This document shows, one piece after another, positions 1-8,675 of a stretch of DNA of 64,000 nucleotides. Every line of letters starts with the position of its first letter. Position 1 is the first letter of the stretch. This DNA comes from Micromonospora tarapacensis. Its GTDB lineage: Bacteria > Actinomycetota > Actinomycetes > Mycobacteriales > Micromonosporaceae. The stretch covers positions 855,324 through 919,323 of the forward strand of contig NZ_JAHCDI010000004.1 in assembly GCF_019697375.1 (NCBI RefSeq). Reading direction: 5' to 3'. Below the pieces are notes generated by a model that was not told the DNA's origin, did not search any database, and worked only from the letters and a program-made list of their open reading frames with translations. The position numbers were made by a program, and so were the translations under genes.

Positions 1-1147
1 GGTTGACGTCCTGCACCACCCGCTCGTACGGCAGCTCCTGCCGGGCGTACGCGGCCAGGGCGTGGATGTGCTCGCGGGCGATGACCTGCCGTGCCGTGTC
101 GGTGTCGTGCACCTGTGAGCGCAGCGGCAGCACGTTGACGAAGTAGCCGATGAGGTGTTCGGTCTCCGGGTGGGCCCGCTCGCTCTTGGGCACCCCGATG
201 ACGATGTCCTCCTGGTCGCTGTACTGCCACAGCAGGATGCGGTAGCAGGCGAGCAGCAGGACCGAGGGCGTGGTACGCAGCGCGCGTGCTGCCTCGTACA
301 CCCGGTCGCCCAGCCCTTCGGGTGCGGTGTCGTAGTAGAACCGTCCGGAGCCCTCGTGGCGGGCCGGGCGGGGCCGGTCGGTGGGGATGGCCAGCTTGTG
401 CGGCGCGTCGGCCAGGTGCCGCTGCCAGTAGTCGAGTAGCCCGGCCAGCCGGTCCCCGCTGAGGCGCTCGCGTTGCCAGACCGCGAAGTCGACGAACTGG
501 ATCGGGAGGGTGGGCAGGGGTGGCGCGCTGCCGTACGCGGCGGCCTCGTACCGGTTCCACAGGTCGCGGAGCAGGATCGCCCGTGACGGCATGTCGGCGA
601 CGGCCACGTGCTGGTTCACGACGAGGACGTGGTCGTCGTCGGCGAGCCGGTAGACGCGTACCCGCAGTGGGGGTTGCGTCGCGAGGTCGAAACCGGCGAG
701 CGCGTCGGCGCTGGCCCGTTCCGTGTAGGCGGCGGGGTCGGTGCCGGTGAGGTCGACCAGGTCGAAGTCCACGGTGCTCACCGGCAGGATCCGTTGCGCC
801 GGCGCCCCGTTCACGATCGTGACGACGGTGCGCAGCGAGTCGTGTCGGGCGGCGAGGTCGGCGCAGGCGTTGCGGAGCGCGGCCACGTCCAGCGGTCCAT
901 GCAGGCGGCTGGCGGTGGGGAAGGCGAAGATGTCGCGGCGTTGGTAGAGCTGTTCGAGATACCAGAGCCGTTCCTGCGCGTACGACAGGGGAGCGGGCGT
1001 GTCGGGATCGGCGCGCCGGGCCAGCGGTGCGTTCGTACGCGGCGGTTCGGCGCGGGCGCGGAGCACCCGCTCCAGCGCCCTGCGCCGGTCGGCGGGCAGG
1101 TGATCGAGTCGCCGCTGGAGCGCTTCCGTCTCGGACTCCGTGGTCAT
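1..1147 (-). CDS. NRPS condensation-domain protein, 3' part outside window
   Basis: The first 382 codons are visible and the frame is open to the left edge, so the protein continues outside the window. A helical N-terminal stretch (about residues 1-45, a possible docking segment) is followed by an NRPS condensation domain with the early LSYAQERLW motif, a central DYWQRHL segment and a late IGYFVNVLPL segment. The HHxxxDG active site is altered: residues 180-186 read HVAVADM, so the second, catalytic His is Val and the Gly is Met. The domain may be inactive or act as a docking or gatekeeping domain. The ATG at 1147 is preceded by a GGGGAGG-like ribosome site. The gene diverges from the carrier-protein gene across a gap carrying the cluster palindrome. 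What follows the C domain cannot be seen. Confidence 0.88.
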   Translation of the reverse strand, partial: MTTESETEALQRRLDHLPADRRRALERVLRARAEPPRTNAPLARRADPDTPAPLSYAQERLWYLEQLYQRRDIFAFPTASRLHGPLDVAALRNACADLAARHDSLRTVVTIVNGAPAQRILPVSTVDFDLVDLTGTDPAAYTERASADALAGFDLATQPPLRVRVYRLADDDHVLVVNQHVAVADMPSRAILLRDLWNRYEAAAYGSAPPLPTLPIQFVDFAVWQRERLSGDRLAGLLDYWQRHLADAPHKLAIPTDRPRPARHEGSGRFYYDTAPEGLGDRVYEAARALRTTPSVLLLACYRILLWQYSDQEDIVIGVPKSERAHPETEHLIGYFVNVLPLRSQVHDTDTARQVIAREHIHALAAYARQELPYERVVQDVN

Positions 1148-1232
1148 GCGTCGCCTCCCCGGTCTCAGCCTTGACTCACGATATAACTCTAGTCAATAGT
1201 TTAGTTGTTGCTCGGTCGATCAGGGGGTGCGA
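1148..1232. promoter_or_regulatory. Divergent promoter region with TRAC-N4-GTYA palindrome
   Basis: This 85-bp gap separates the left-edge C-domain gene from the free carrier-protein gene. It is AT-richer than its surroundings. TAACTCTAGTCA at 1184-1195 is a full match to the palindrome TRAC-N4-GTYA found before most operons here. A weaker TGACTCACGATA lies immediately before it at 1172-1183. Confidence 0.6.
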
Positions 1233-1598
1233 GTGGACACCGAAATCCGGTCCGGCGGCGCCGAAGACGATCAGGTCCTGCACCGGTTGCGCGACGAGTG
1301 CTACGGCGTCGTGCTCCCCGGCGTACCGGTCCGTGCCGACGACGACCTGTTCGAGATCGGCGGCGACAGCGTCATGCTGATCCGGCTGGTCGCCATGGCC
1401 CAGCTCACCTTCGGCGTCGAGATCGACGCCCTGCGCTACTTCCAGAGCCCCACGCTCGCCACGCTCGCCACCGAGGTGCGGCGAGGACTGACCCCGCCGA
1501 CCGTCGACGAGCAGCTCCTCGACGACGTGCTGGCCCGGGTGGAGTCGATGACCGACGACGAGGTGCAGCGCCTGCTCGACGGGGCGGGACCACGATGA
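1233..1598 (+). CDS. Free-standing peptidyl carrier protein
   Basis: A protein of about 121 residues consisting of one acyl/peptidyl carrier domain. The phosphopantetheine motif is LFEIGGDSVM, with the attachment Ser at about residue 46. The C-terminal 35 residues form an acidic helix after the domain. The GTG at 1233 is chosen because AGGGGG at 1222-1227 gives a good ribosome site; the in-frame GTG at 1227 would overlap that site. The gene overlaps the following dehydrogenase by ATGA, so the two are translationally coupled and the dehydrogenase may act on a carrier-bound substrate (inference). No A domain is attached, so the carrier must be loaded in trans. Confidence 0.9.
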   Translation: MDTEIRSGGAEDDQVLHRLRDECYGVVLPGVPVRADDDLFEIGGDSVMLIRLVAMAQLTFGVEIDALRYFQSPTLATLATEVRRGLTPPTVDEQLLDDVLARVESMTDDEVQRLLDGAGPR

Positions 1599-2380
1599 GC
1601 CCGGGATCCACGCGGTTGACCGGCAAGGTCTGCCTGATCACCGGCGGCACCGGGGGCATCGGACTGGCCACCGCGGAGTTGTTCACCCGACACGACGCGC
1701 GGGCCGTCGTGGTCACCGGCCGCGACCCCGAGCGCGGTGGCGCCGCGGCCGAACGACTCGGCGCAGGCGCCTGGTACCTGCCCCAGGACGTCACCGACGA
1801 GCGCCGCTGGGACGCGGTCGTCGACGCGGTCATCGCCCGGTACGGGCGCCTCGACATACTGGTCAACAATGCCGGCTGGATCGGCGACGAGCAGGCACAG
1901 GACATCGAGGAGGTGGAGCTGGACCAGTGGCGGCGCATCGTCGCCGTCAACCTGGACAGCGTCATGCTCGGCTGCCGCGCCGCGGTACGCGTGATGGGGG
2001 CGGCCGGCGGCGGCAGCATCGTCAACGTCTCCAGCACCGCCGGGCTCATGTCCACCCCCCTGTTCACCGCGTACGGCGCGGCGAAGGCCGGGATCACCCA
2101 GCTCACCAAGTCCGTCGCGGTCCATTGCGCCTGGCGCCGGTACGGCATCCGGTGCAACTCGGTGCACCCCGGACTCGTCGAGACCGACCTCGGCGACCGG
2201 GTGCTCGCCCTGTTCGACCCGGACGTGGACCGGGCCCGCACCACGTACCTGGCCCGGGTGCCGATGGGTGAACTCGGTACGCCCGACGACGCGGCGGCCG
2301 CGATCCTCTACCTGGCCAGCGACGAGTCCCGGCACGTTACCGGCACCCAGCTCGTGGTCAGTGGTGGTCTGGGCGTCTGA
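1595..2380 (+). CDS. Short-chain dehydrogenase/reductase (SDR)
   Basis: A classical SDR of 261 residues. The nucleotide-binding motif GGTGGIG is at residues 17-23, NNAG follows, and the catalytic YxxxK pair is Tyr160/Lys164 in AYGAAKAG, with a preceding serine in VSSTAG. Such enzymes interconvert alcohols and ketones with NAD(P)H. Coupling to the free carrier protein (4-bp ATGA overlap) suggests redox of a carrier-tethered beta-hydroxy or beta-keto intermediate, but the substrate cannot be read from sequence. The gene ends 3 bp from the convergent DinB-like gene, with no room for a terminator. Confidence 0.92.
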   Translation: MSPGSTRLTGKVCLITGGTGGIGLATAELFTRHDARAVVVTGRDPERGGAAAERLGAGAWYLPQDVTDERRWDAVVDAVIARYGRLDILVNNAGWIGDEQAQDIEEVELDQWRRIVAVNLDSVMLGCRAAVRVMGAAGGGSIVNVSSTAGLMSTPLFTAYGAAKAGITQLTKSVAVHCAWRRYGIRCNSVHPGLVETDLGDRVLALFDPDVDRARTTYLARVPMGELGTPDDAAAAILYLASDESRHVTGTQLVVSGGLGV

Positions 2381-2383
2381 CGC

Positions 2384-3157
2384 TCACGGCGTGATCTGGC
2401 TCTTCAGCAGCCTCCGCACCAGGTCGGCGTCGCCGTCGACCAGGTGCGTTCCCTCCGCGAACGGCAGCCGCTGCCACAACAGGAACAGCACCTGCTCGGC
2501 CGCCCCCCGTACCACCGCCACCGCGTCGCCCGCCGGGGACGCGTCCGGGCCGGTGACCGCCGGGACCTTGCCCTCCGACGGGGACAGCACCCACCGGTGC
2601 CCGGTGTCGGAGAGCTCCACCACCACCGGACCGGTCAGCGTGGCGACCGGCTTGCCGTCCCAGCGGTGGCCCACCGCCAGCATCACCCGCAGCACTTCGT
2701 CCACGCCGTCGGCGGCCACCAGTTCCGGCACCGGTCGCAGCTCGCCGAGCGCCTGGTCGGCGTCGCGGCCGTGAATCGTCGTCTCGTGCAGCTGCCGACG
2801 AAACCAGAAGGCGGCGGTACTGGGCACGGTGCTGAAGTTCCAGCACGGCGCCGACGGGTCGGTCTCCGACAGCTGGCGCAGCAGTAGATCCGCCCCGGCG
2901 CGGTACCAGTCCGCGGGCGCCACGTCATCGTCCAGCTTGGGCACCTGTCGGGCCCGCTTGCCGGTGCGCACGTTCTCCGCGGCCCACCGGTGGATACCGC
3001 CGAGATGACCGACCAGTTCCCGCAGTCCCCAGCGGCGGCTGACACTGACCGGCACGGACAGGTCGGCCTTGCGGGCGATCGCCTCGAACGCGGCCATCTC
3101 CTCCGCCAGCGGTTCGAGGTAGTCCGGCGCGGCAAGTGGCAGCGGTGTCGGCTCCAT
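2384..3157 (-). CDS. Mycothiol-dependent maleylpyruvate isomerase / DinB-like protein
   Basis: A protein of 257 residues of the four-helix DinB-like fold common in actinomycetes. Characteristic features are an early histidine (GHLGGIH) and the central RRQLHETTIHGRDAD segment, which provide the metal-binding histidines of the family. Some relatives are mycothiol-dependent isomerases or S-transferases; most have no assigned reaction. It is the last gene of the eight-gene minus-strand operon, 7 bp after the aminotransferase stop. A thiol-dependent isomerisation or detoxification step is possible but unproven. Confidence 0.8.
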   Translation of the reverse strand: MEPTPLPLAAPDYLEPLAEEMAAFEAIARKADLSVPVSVSRRWGLRELVGHLGGIHRWAAENVRTGKRARQVPKLDDDVAPADWYRAGADLLLRQLSETDPSAPCWNFSTVPSTAAFWFRRQLHETTIHGRDADQALGELRPVPELVAADGVDEVLRVMLAVGHRWDGKPVATLTGPVVVELSDTGHRWVLSPSEGKVPAVTGPDASPAGDAVAVVRGAAEQVLFLLWQRLPFAEGTHLVDGDADLVRRLLKSQITP

Positions 3158-3164
3158 CGTCGGA

Positions 3165-4313
3165 TCACCCTCCTCCGGTCAGGCGGTCACCCGCCAGGCG
3201 CAGCGTATCGAGACGCTTGCAGAATGCGAAGCGGACGAGCCCCCGGCCCCGACCGGGGTCGGCGTAGAAGCGGGAGGCCGGGATCGCCGCCACCCCCCGG
3301 CTGCGGATCAGGTCGGTGCAGTACGCGACGTCGTCGTCCGGGCACCGGCCGAGGAGGAAGTACGTGCCCTCGTTCTCGGCCAGCGTCAACGTCGTACGTT
3401 CCAGGTGGTCCCGCAGCACCGCCCGCCGCTGGGCGTACTGGGCGCGCAGCAGGTCGTAGTAGCCGCTCGTCGGGGCATCGCGCAGCATCGCCGCCGTCGC
3501 CAGTTGCAGCGGGGTCGCCGGCGCGAACGTCACGAACTGTTTGACCGCGCGCAGCGCCGCCGTCAGCGCCGGCGGGGCGACGGCCCAGCCGACCCGCCAC
3601 CCGGTGGCCGAGAAGGTCTTCGACACCGAGGAGATGGTCACCGTACGCTCCCGGCACGCCGCGACCCCGGCGACCGGAAGGTGCGCCACCGCGTCGAAGG
3701 TCAGGTGTTCGTAGGTCTCGTCCGAGACCAGGTATGCGTCGTACCTTTCGGCGAGTTCGCCGAGCAGCGCGAGCTCCGACTCGTGCAGCACCCGGCCGGC
3801 CGGATTCCACGGCGTGTTCAGAAAGACCAACCGGGTACGGGAGTTGAACGCCTCGGTCAGCCGCTGCGGGTCCAGCCGGAAGTCCGGAAAGTCGCAGGAA
3901 ACGTAGCGCACCGTCGCCCCGGCCGCGCTCACGACGGGCGGATACTGCTCGTAGAAGGGCTCCAACACGATCGCCTCGTCGCCCGGTTCGAGCAGCCCGA
4001 TCGCGGCACACCAGATCGCCTCGCTGGCACCGGCGGTCACCGTCACCTCGGTCTCCGGGTCGACCTGCCGGTGGTGGCGCCGCAGCAGGTCGGCGGCGAC
4101 CGCCTCACGCAGCGCGGGCAGGCCGATGCTGAGGCTGTACTGGTGCCCACCGCGACGAATCGCATCGTCGGCGGCCTGCAGCAGCGCGGCCGGTGGGCCG
4201 AAGTCCGGCGCGCCCTGGGCCAGGTTCACCGCCTGCTGCTGCGCCGCCAGCTGGCTCATCGCCGTGAAGATCGAGGTTCCGTACGGGCGCAGATCGCTGC
4301 GGAGCAGGGTCAC
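3165..4313 (-). CDS. Class I/II PLP-dependent aminotransferase
   Basis: A protein of 382 residues of the fold-type I aminotransferase family (aspartate/kynurenine aminotransferase-like). The PLP lysine is about residue 232 in SVSKTFSATGWRVGW; NTPWNPAGR and SDETYEHL are the usual cofactor motifs, and the C-terminal FAFCK segment is the expected position of the carboxylate-binding region. It transfers an amino group to a 2-oxo acid. The GTG start overlaps the stop of the FAD-oxidase gene by GTGA. Within this operon it could aminate the 2-oxo acid produced by the upstream oxidase or TPP enzyme. It is distinct from the HpgT aminotransferase at 13-15 kb. Confidence 0.93.
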   Translation of the reverse strand: MTLLRSDLRPYGTSIFTAMSQLAAQQQAVNLAQGAPDFGPPAALLQAADDAIRRGGHQYSLSIGLPALREAVAADLLRRHHRQVDPETEVTVTAGASEAIWCAAIGLLEPGDEAIVLEPFYEQYPPVVSAAGATVRYVSCDFPDFRLDPQRLTEAFNSRTRLVFLNTPWNPAGRVLHESELALLGELAERYDAYLVSDETYEHLTFDAVAHLPVAGVAACRERTVTISSVSKTFSATGWRVGWAVAPPALTAALRAVKQFVTFAPATPLQLATAAMLRDAPTSGYYDLLRAQYAQRRAVLRDHLERTTLTLAENEGTYFLLGRCPDDDVAYCTDLIRSRGVAAIPASRFYADPGRGRGLVRFAFCKRLDTLRLAGDRLTGGG

Positions 4314-5743
4314 GCCGGCACCTCCGACCCGGTGACGACGGCCCGGCCGCCGACGGTGGTGGTGGTGAAGATCCGGCCACCGTTGAGGATCCCGTGGGGA
4401 TCGAGCGCCTGCTTCAACAACCGCATCGTCGCGACCTCCTCGGGCCGGCGAGAATAGGCCAGGTACGGCTCCTTCTCGAAGCCGATACCGTGTTCGGCGG
4501 AGATCGACCCCTGGAAGCGCTCCACATTGCGGTACACGATGTGCTCCACCTCCGTCTTGCGCTTGCGGGTGGTCTCACCGGTGACGACCGCGATGTGCAC
4601 GTTGCCGTCGCCCAGGTGCCCGAAGACCTGTAACGACACCTGCGGCCACAGCTCGCGCAGCTCCCGCTCGACACTTGCCAGGTAGGTCTTGAGCGAGGTG
4701 GCGGGCAGGCTCACGTCGAAGCCGAACAGCGGCAGCTCGCCACCGAGGATGAGCGACGGGATCCGCTCCCGTACCGCCCACAGCGCCGCCACCTCGGTCG
4801 GCCCCAGCCCGACGGCGGACTCGGCGATCAGGTCGGCGCAGGCGGCCAACCCGGCGACGAACCGCTCGCTGTCTCCCGCCGGATCCGAACCCTGCATCTC
4901 CACCAGCGCGTAGACCGGATATCGGCCGGTCAGTGGCGTACGTACCGTGTCCCGCAGCGGCAGGATCAGCTGGTACGCCTCGTCCCAGATCGCCTCGAAC
5001 GCGCTGATCGAGCCCGGCAGCGCCGCGCGGAGCCGGCCCAGCAGCGCGAGTGCCGCGTCGACGCCGGACACTCCGCAGAAGGCCACGTGGCGGGTCCGGG
5101 GCAGCGGCTGCAGGCGCAGCACCGCGCGGGTGATCACCCCGAGCGTGCCCTCGGAGCCGATGAAGAGGTGCTTGAGGTCGTATCCGGCGTTGTTCTTGAC
5201 CAGTTTGTGCAGCCCCGGCAGCGTGGTGCCGTCGGCGAGGACCGCCTCGACGCCGAGCACGAGGTCCCGCGTCATGCCGTAGCGCAGCACCCGGTTGCCG
5301 CCCGCGTTGGTGGCCAGGCACCCGCCGATCGTGCACGAACCGCGCGACGCCAGGTCCAGCGGGAACATCAACCCGTGCCGCTCCGCGGCCTCCTGCACCT
5401 GCTGCAGCGTGGCACCCGCCTGGACCGTCATCGTCGCGCCGACCACGTCGATCTCCTCGATCGCGGTCATCCGTTCCAGCGAGAGCACCACCTCGTGCGC
5501 GTCCGGCACCCCGCCACCCACCAGCCCGGTCATGCCGCCCTGCACCACCACCGGCTGGCGCCGGCGATGGCACTCCGCCAGCACCGCAGCAACCTCGGCG
5601 GTGCTCGCCGGACGAGCCACCACCGTCGGTGCGCCGATCCGGTCGCTGCCCCACAGGTCCTGCGCGTACCGCGCGCCGATCGCGTCGCCGATCAGCACAT
5701 GCTCGGCACCGATGAGCCTGGTCAGTGGCGCGACGATGGTCAT
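4310..5743 (-). CDS. FAD-linked 2-hydroxyacid oxidase/dehydrogenase (GlcD-like)
   Basis: A protein of 477 residues with an N-terminal FAD-binding type 4 domain (GGMTGLVGGG, then CTIGGCLATNAGG and GSEGTLGVIT) and a C-terminal FAD-linked oxidase domain (FGHLGDGNVH and EHGIG). Length and motifs match D-lactate, D-2-hydroxyglutarate and glycolate-oxidase-type flavoenzymes, which oxidise a D-2-hydroxy acid to the 2-oxo acid. It overlaps the TPP gene before it and the aminotransferase after it by 4 bp each, so a hydroxy-acid to oxo-acid to amino-acid sequence is the natural reading. The true substrate is unknown. Confidence 0.92.
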   Translation of the reverse strand: MTIVAPLTRLIGAEHVLIGDAIGARYAQDLWGSDRIGAPTVVARPASTAEVAAVLAECHRRRQPVVVQGGMTGLVGGGVPDAHEVVLSLERMTAIEEIDVVGATMTVQAGATLQQVQEAAERHGLMFPLDLASRGSCTIGGCLATNAGGNRVLRYGMTRDLVLGVEAVLADGTTLPGLHKLVKNNAGYDLKHLFIGSEGTLGVITRAVLRLQPLPRTRHVAFCGVSGVDAALALLGRLRAALPGSISAFEAIWDEAYQLILPLRDTVRTPLTGRYPVYALVEMQGSDPAGDSERFVAGLAACADLIAESAVGLGPTEVAALWAVRERIPSLILGGELPLFGFDVSLPATSLKTYLASVERELRELWPQVSLQVFGHLGDGNVHIAVVTGETTRKRKTEVEHIVYRNVERFQGSISAEHGIGFEKEPYLAYSRRPEEVATMRLLKQALDPHGILNGGRIFTTTTVGGRAVVTGSEVPA

Positions 5744-7397
5744 CGGGTCCTCCTCAGGTCGGCCAGGTGCTGGTAGGCGGAGATGTGCGCGAGACTGGTC
5801 CGTACGTGCACCACGACGGGTCCGTAGTGGGCCAGCGCCTTCGACAGCACCGGCTCCACCTCGGCGTCCGCGCCGATGGTGAGACCCAACGCCCCGTACG
5901 CGTGGGCGAGCAGCGCGAAGTCCGGGTTGGCCAGGTCGGTCCCGGCGACCCGTCCCGGGTAGGCGCGCTCCTGGTGCTGGCGGATCGTGCCGTAGCTGCC
6001 GTTGTCCGCCACGACGATCACCATGCGGGCGCGGCGCTGCACGGCGGTGGCCAGTTCCGTCCCGGTCATCAGGAAGCCACCGTCACCGACCAGGACGACG
6101 GTGGGCTCGTCCGGGCGACGCAGCGCGGCGGCCACCCCTGCCGGTACGCCGAATCCCATCGCGCTCGACCCGATGCCCAGCAGCCGGCCGCCGTCGGCGA
6201 TCCGGTGGTACCGGTGCACCCAGGAGGTGAAGTTGCCCGCGTCGACCGTCACGGTGCCGCGCCCCGCGGTCAGCTGTGTCAACACCGAGACGACCCGGCC
6301 GAACACCACCCCGTCGTGGGCGCTGACTGGTCTCCACCGGGCCTGTTCGGCCTCGTGGCCGGTCAACTGTCGGACCCATTCGTCGTCGGCCGGAGCGCGT
6401 GGTGGCGCCGCGGCGAGCTGTTCCAGGAAGGCGACGGGGGAGCAGGCGTACGCCAACCGGGGTCGGTAGGCCCCGCCCAGCACGGTCGGGTCCGGGTACA
6501 CGTGCACCAGTGCTGTGGCCGGGTCGGGCACCGTGTACCGCTGGGTGCTGACGGCGTCGAGCCGGGTGCCGACGGCCAGCACGAGGTCGCTCCGGCCAAC
6601 CAGGTCGCGCTGTCGCTGCTGGGTGGCCAGGTGCAGGTGTCCCGCGTACAGCGGGTCGGTGTTGTCGAACAGGTCCTGCCGCTTGTTCGTCACCAGCACC
6701 GGGAGGCGGTGCCGGCGGGCGGCTACCCGCAGTGCGTGCCGACCGTCGGGGCTGTCCAGTCGACCGCCGGCGAGCAGCACCGGCCGCTCGCTGCCGGACA
6801 GCAGAGCCAGGGTGCGGGCCACCGCGTCGGCGGGCGGCAGGGCGGGTTCGGCCACCGTCGGTGGCCCCCGACGGACGGTGGCACCGACTCGGTCAGCACG
6901 TCCTCCGGGACCACGAGCACCGCCGGCCCGGGCACTCCGCCGCGGGCCGCGGCAAAGGCGCGGGAGGTGAACTCGGCGACGTGGTGCGGGTGCTCGACGG
7001 TGAAGACCCCCCGGGACATCCCGGCGAAGGCGGCGCGGTGGTCGAGTTCCTGGAAGGATCGCCGCCCCCGCTCGCCGGTGTGGACGTCGCCGACGACCAG
7101 CAGCAGGCCGGTGGCGTCGAGGTCCGCAGAGTGCACCGCGATGGCCGCGTTCGTCGCGCCGGGGCCACGGTTGACCAGCACTACCCCGGGCTGCCCGGTG
7201 AGCTTCGCGTCGGCCAACGCCATGAACGCCGCCCCGCCTTCGTGCCGGCAGGTGACCAGGTCGATGCCGGCGTCGGCGAGCCCGTCCAGGACCGGCAGGA
7301 AGCTTTCGCCCGGTACGCAGAAGATCCGATCCACGCCGTGGGCGCGCAGCGTGGCGACCAGCCGACCGGAGGCCGTCGTCGGGGCCTGACCGGTCAC
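5740..7397 (-). CDS. Thiamine-diphosphate enzyme, acetolactate synthase/decarboxylase-like (frameshifted)
   Basis: Two overlapping frames together encode a complete three-domain TPP enzyme of about 552 residues. The first frame (7397 to about 6866) carries the Pyr domain, with VPGESFLP and the catalytic Glu in CRHEGGAAF. The second (about 6865 to 5740) carries the central domain and the PP domain with GDGGFLMTGTE followed by ADNGSYG, the diphosphate/Mg motif. The break lies in a run of five G/C at 6865-6869; adding one base restores the frame, so a sequence error is likely. The GTG start overlaps the preceding gene by GTGA. The family forms or splits C-C bonds next to a carbonyl; carboligation or oxo-acid decarboxylation is inferred. 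Confidence 0.87.
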
Positions 7398-8629
7398 CGG
7401 GTGACCTGGACGTCGCGCTCGGGTCGGGTCACCTCGCCGGCGCGGGCCTCGGGCGGGTGGACGATCGTCGCCTCGTCGAAGGTCTGCCCGAACCGCTGGT
7501 ACTGCATCAGCACGATCGGCGGCGGGCTGTGATGCCAGTGCTCCTCGTCCCGGCGGAACCGCACCGGGCCACGCCACGTGTCGAACTCGTGGGTCTCCAG
7601 CGCGTCGATGATGGCCTCCCGGCTCAGTCCGGTGGCGACGTCGGCGGCCTGACCGAGGATCGTCACGTCGGTGAAGGCGTTCAGCGCGTTGTCCGGCGGG
7701 AACGAGCCGAACCGTTCGACGTAACGCTGGGTGAACCAGCGTCCGATCTCGGTCAGGCCCGGCCAGGACGGCCGGTAAAGCAGCGCCGGCCAGATCACGT
7801 GATTGCCGACCTCGCCGGCGAGGCGCCAGTAGTCGTCCGAGCGCATCGGAAACGGAAAGAGCACGACGAGCATCGGCCCGGGCAGCAGCCCGACCTCCGC
7901 GGCCTGTTGGATGATCATGTAGTTGGTCCGAACCACACCGCCGTTGATCAGTACGTCCGGCGCGAAGTCCTTGACCGCCCGCAACTCCTCGCGTACGTCG
8001 TCGGTGCTGTCCTGCGCGAAGTCGAAGCGGAGCACCTCGACGCCGCGTGCGGTCAGCTCGTCGGCGATGGTGTCGGCGTTCATCAGGCCGAAGACGGTGT
8101 CCGCCGCCAGCATCGCCGCCTTGCGTACCCCCTGTTCGACCAGCAGGTCCGCGATCATCGGCGCCCGGTCGGCGATGGTGAAGTAGGTGCGGAACAGGGT
8201 GCGGCGGCGTTTCTGGGTGAGCGTGCTGTGCCCGTTCTCCACGAACAGCGGCACGCCGAACAGCTCCGCGGCCTCCGAGACCCCGGGCGCGGTCCGCAGG
8301 TGCCACTGCCCGATGACCGCGTGCACCTGGTCCACGAGCGCGAGCTTGGCCAGCGCACCGACGGCGCTGCGCTGCATGATCTCGCCCTCCTCCATGGGCT
8401 GGTCGTTCTGCAGCACCAGCCGCACCGGCAGGCCACCGCGCACGCCGCCCCGTTCGTTGAGGTACTCCGCGCCGAGGCAGGCCGCCCTGGTGATCAGCTC
8501 ACCGGCGGTGGCGTCGCCGGGGCCGGTGACGGGCGTCAGCAGGCCGATGGTGAACGCCTGCTTCGCCTCCGCCGTGGGCTCGTTGGTGGCCGCGATCAGT
8601 GCGGCCGCGCGAGATTGAGGGGTGGTCAC
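7394..8629 (-). CDS. Branched-chain amino-acid/amide-binding-type protein without signal peptide
   Basis: A protein of 411 residues of the type I periplasmic-binding fold (LivJ/UrtA/AmiC family): FTIGLLTPVTGPGD at the start of the fold, an ERGGV segment and a lobe with GQWHLRTAPGVSE. The N-terminus has no hydrophobic signal sequence and no lipobox cysteine, and no ABC permease or ATPase gene is adjacent. It is therefore probably cytosolic, comparable to the amide sensor AmiC, and may sense or carry a cluster intermediate. It is embedded in the operon, overlapping the TPP gene by 4 bp and following the sulfotransferase by 46 bp. Confidence 0.85.
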   Translation of the reverse strand: MTTPQSRAAALIAATNEPTAEAKQAFTIGLLTPVTGPGDATAGELITRAACLGAEYLNERGGVRGGLPVRLVLQNDQPMEEGEIMQRSAVGALAKLALVDQVHAVIGQWHLRTAPGVSEAAELFGVPLFVENGHSTLTQKRRRTLFRTYFTIADRAPMIADLLVEQGVRKAAMLAADTVFGLMNADTIADELTARGVEVLRFDFAQDSTDDVREELRAVKDFAPDVLINGGVVRTNYMIIQQAAEVGLLPGPMLVVLFPFPMRSDDYWRLAGEVGNHVIWPALLYRPSWPGLTEIGRWFTQRYVERFGSFPPDNALNAFTDVTILGQAADVATGLSREAIIDALETHEFDTWRGPVRFRRDEEHWHHSPPPIVLMQYQRFGQTFDEATIVHPPEARAGEVTRPERDVQVTR

Positions 8630-8675
8630 GGTGGTCCTCCCTGGGGCCGGTGTCGCTGCTATGGATCGGGATGGG

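Noticed and set aside
1205..1594. N-terminal extension of the SDR upstream of 1595
   Set aside because: The extension is an arginine-rich shadow of the carrier-protein gene; the ATGA overlap at 1595 and the TGGTGGIG position give the true start.
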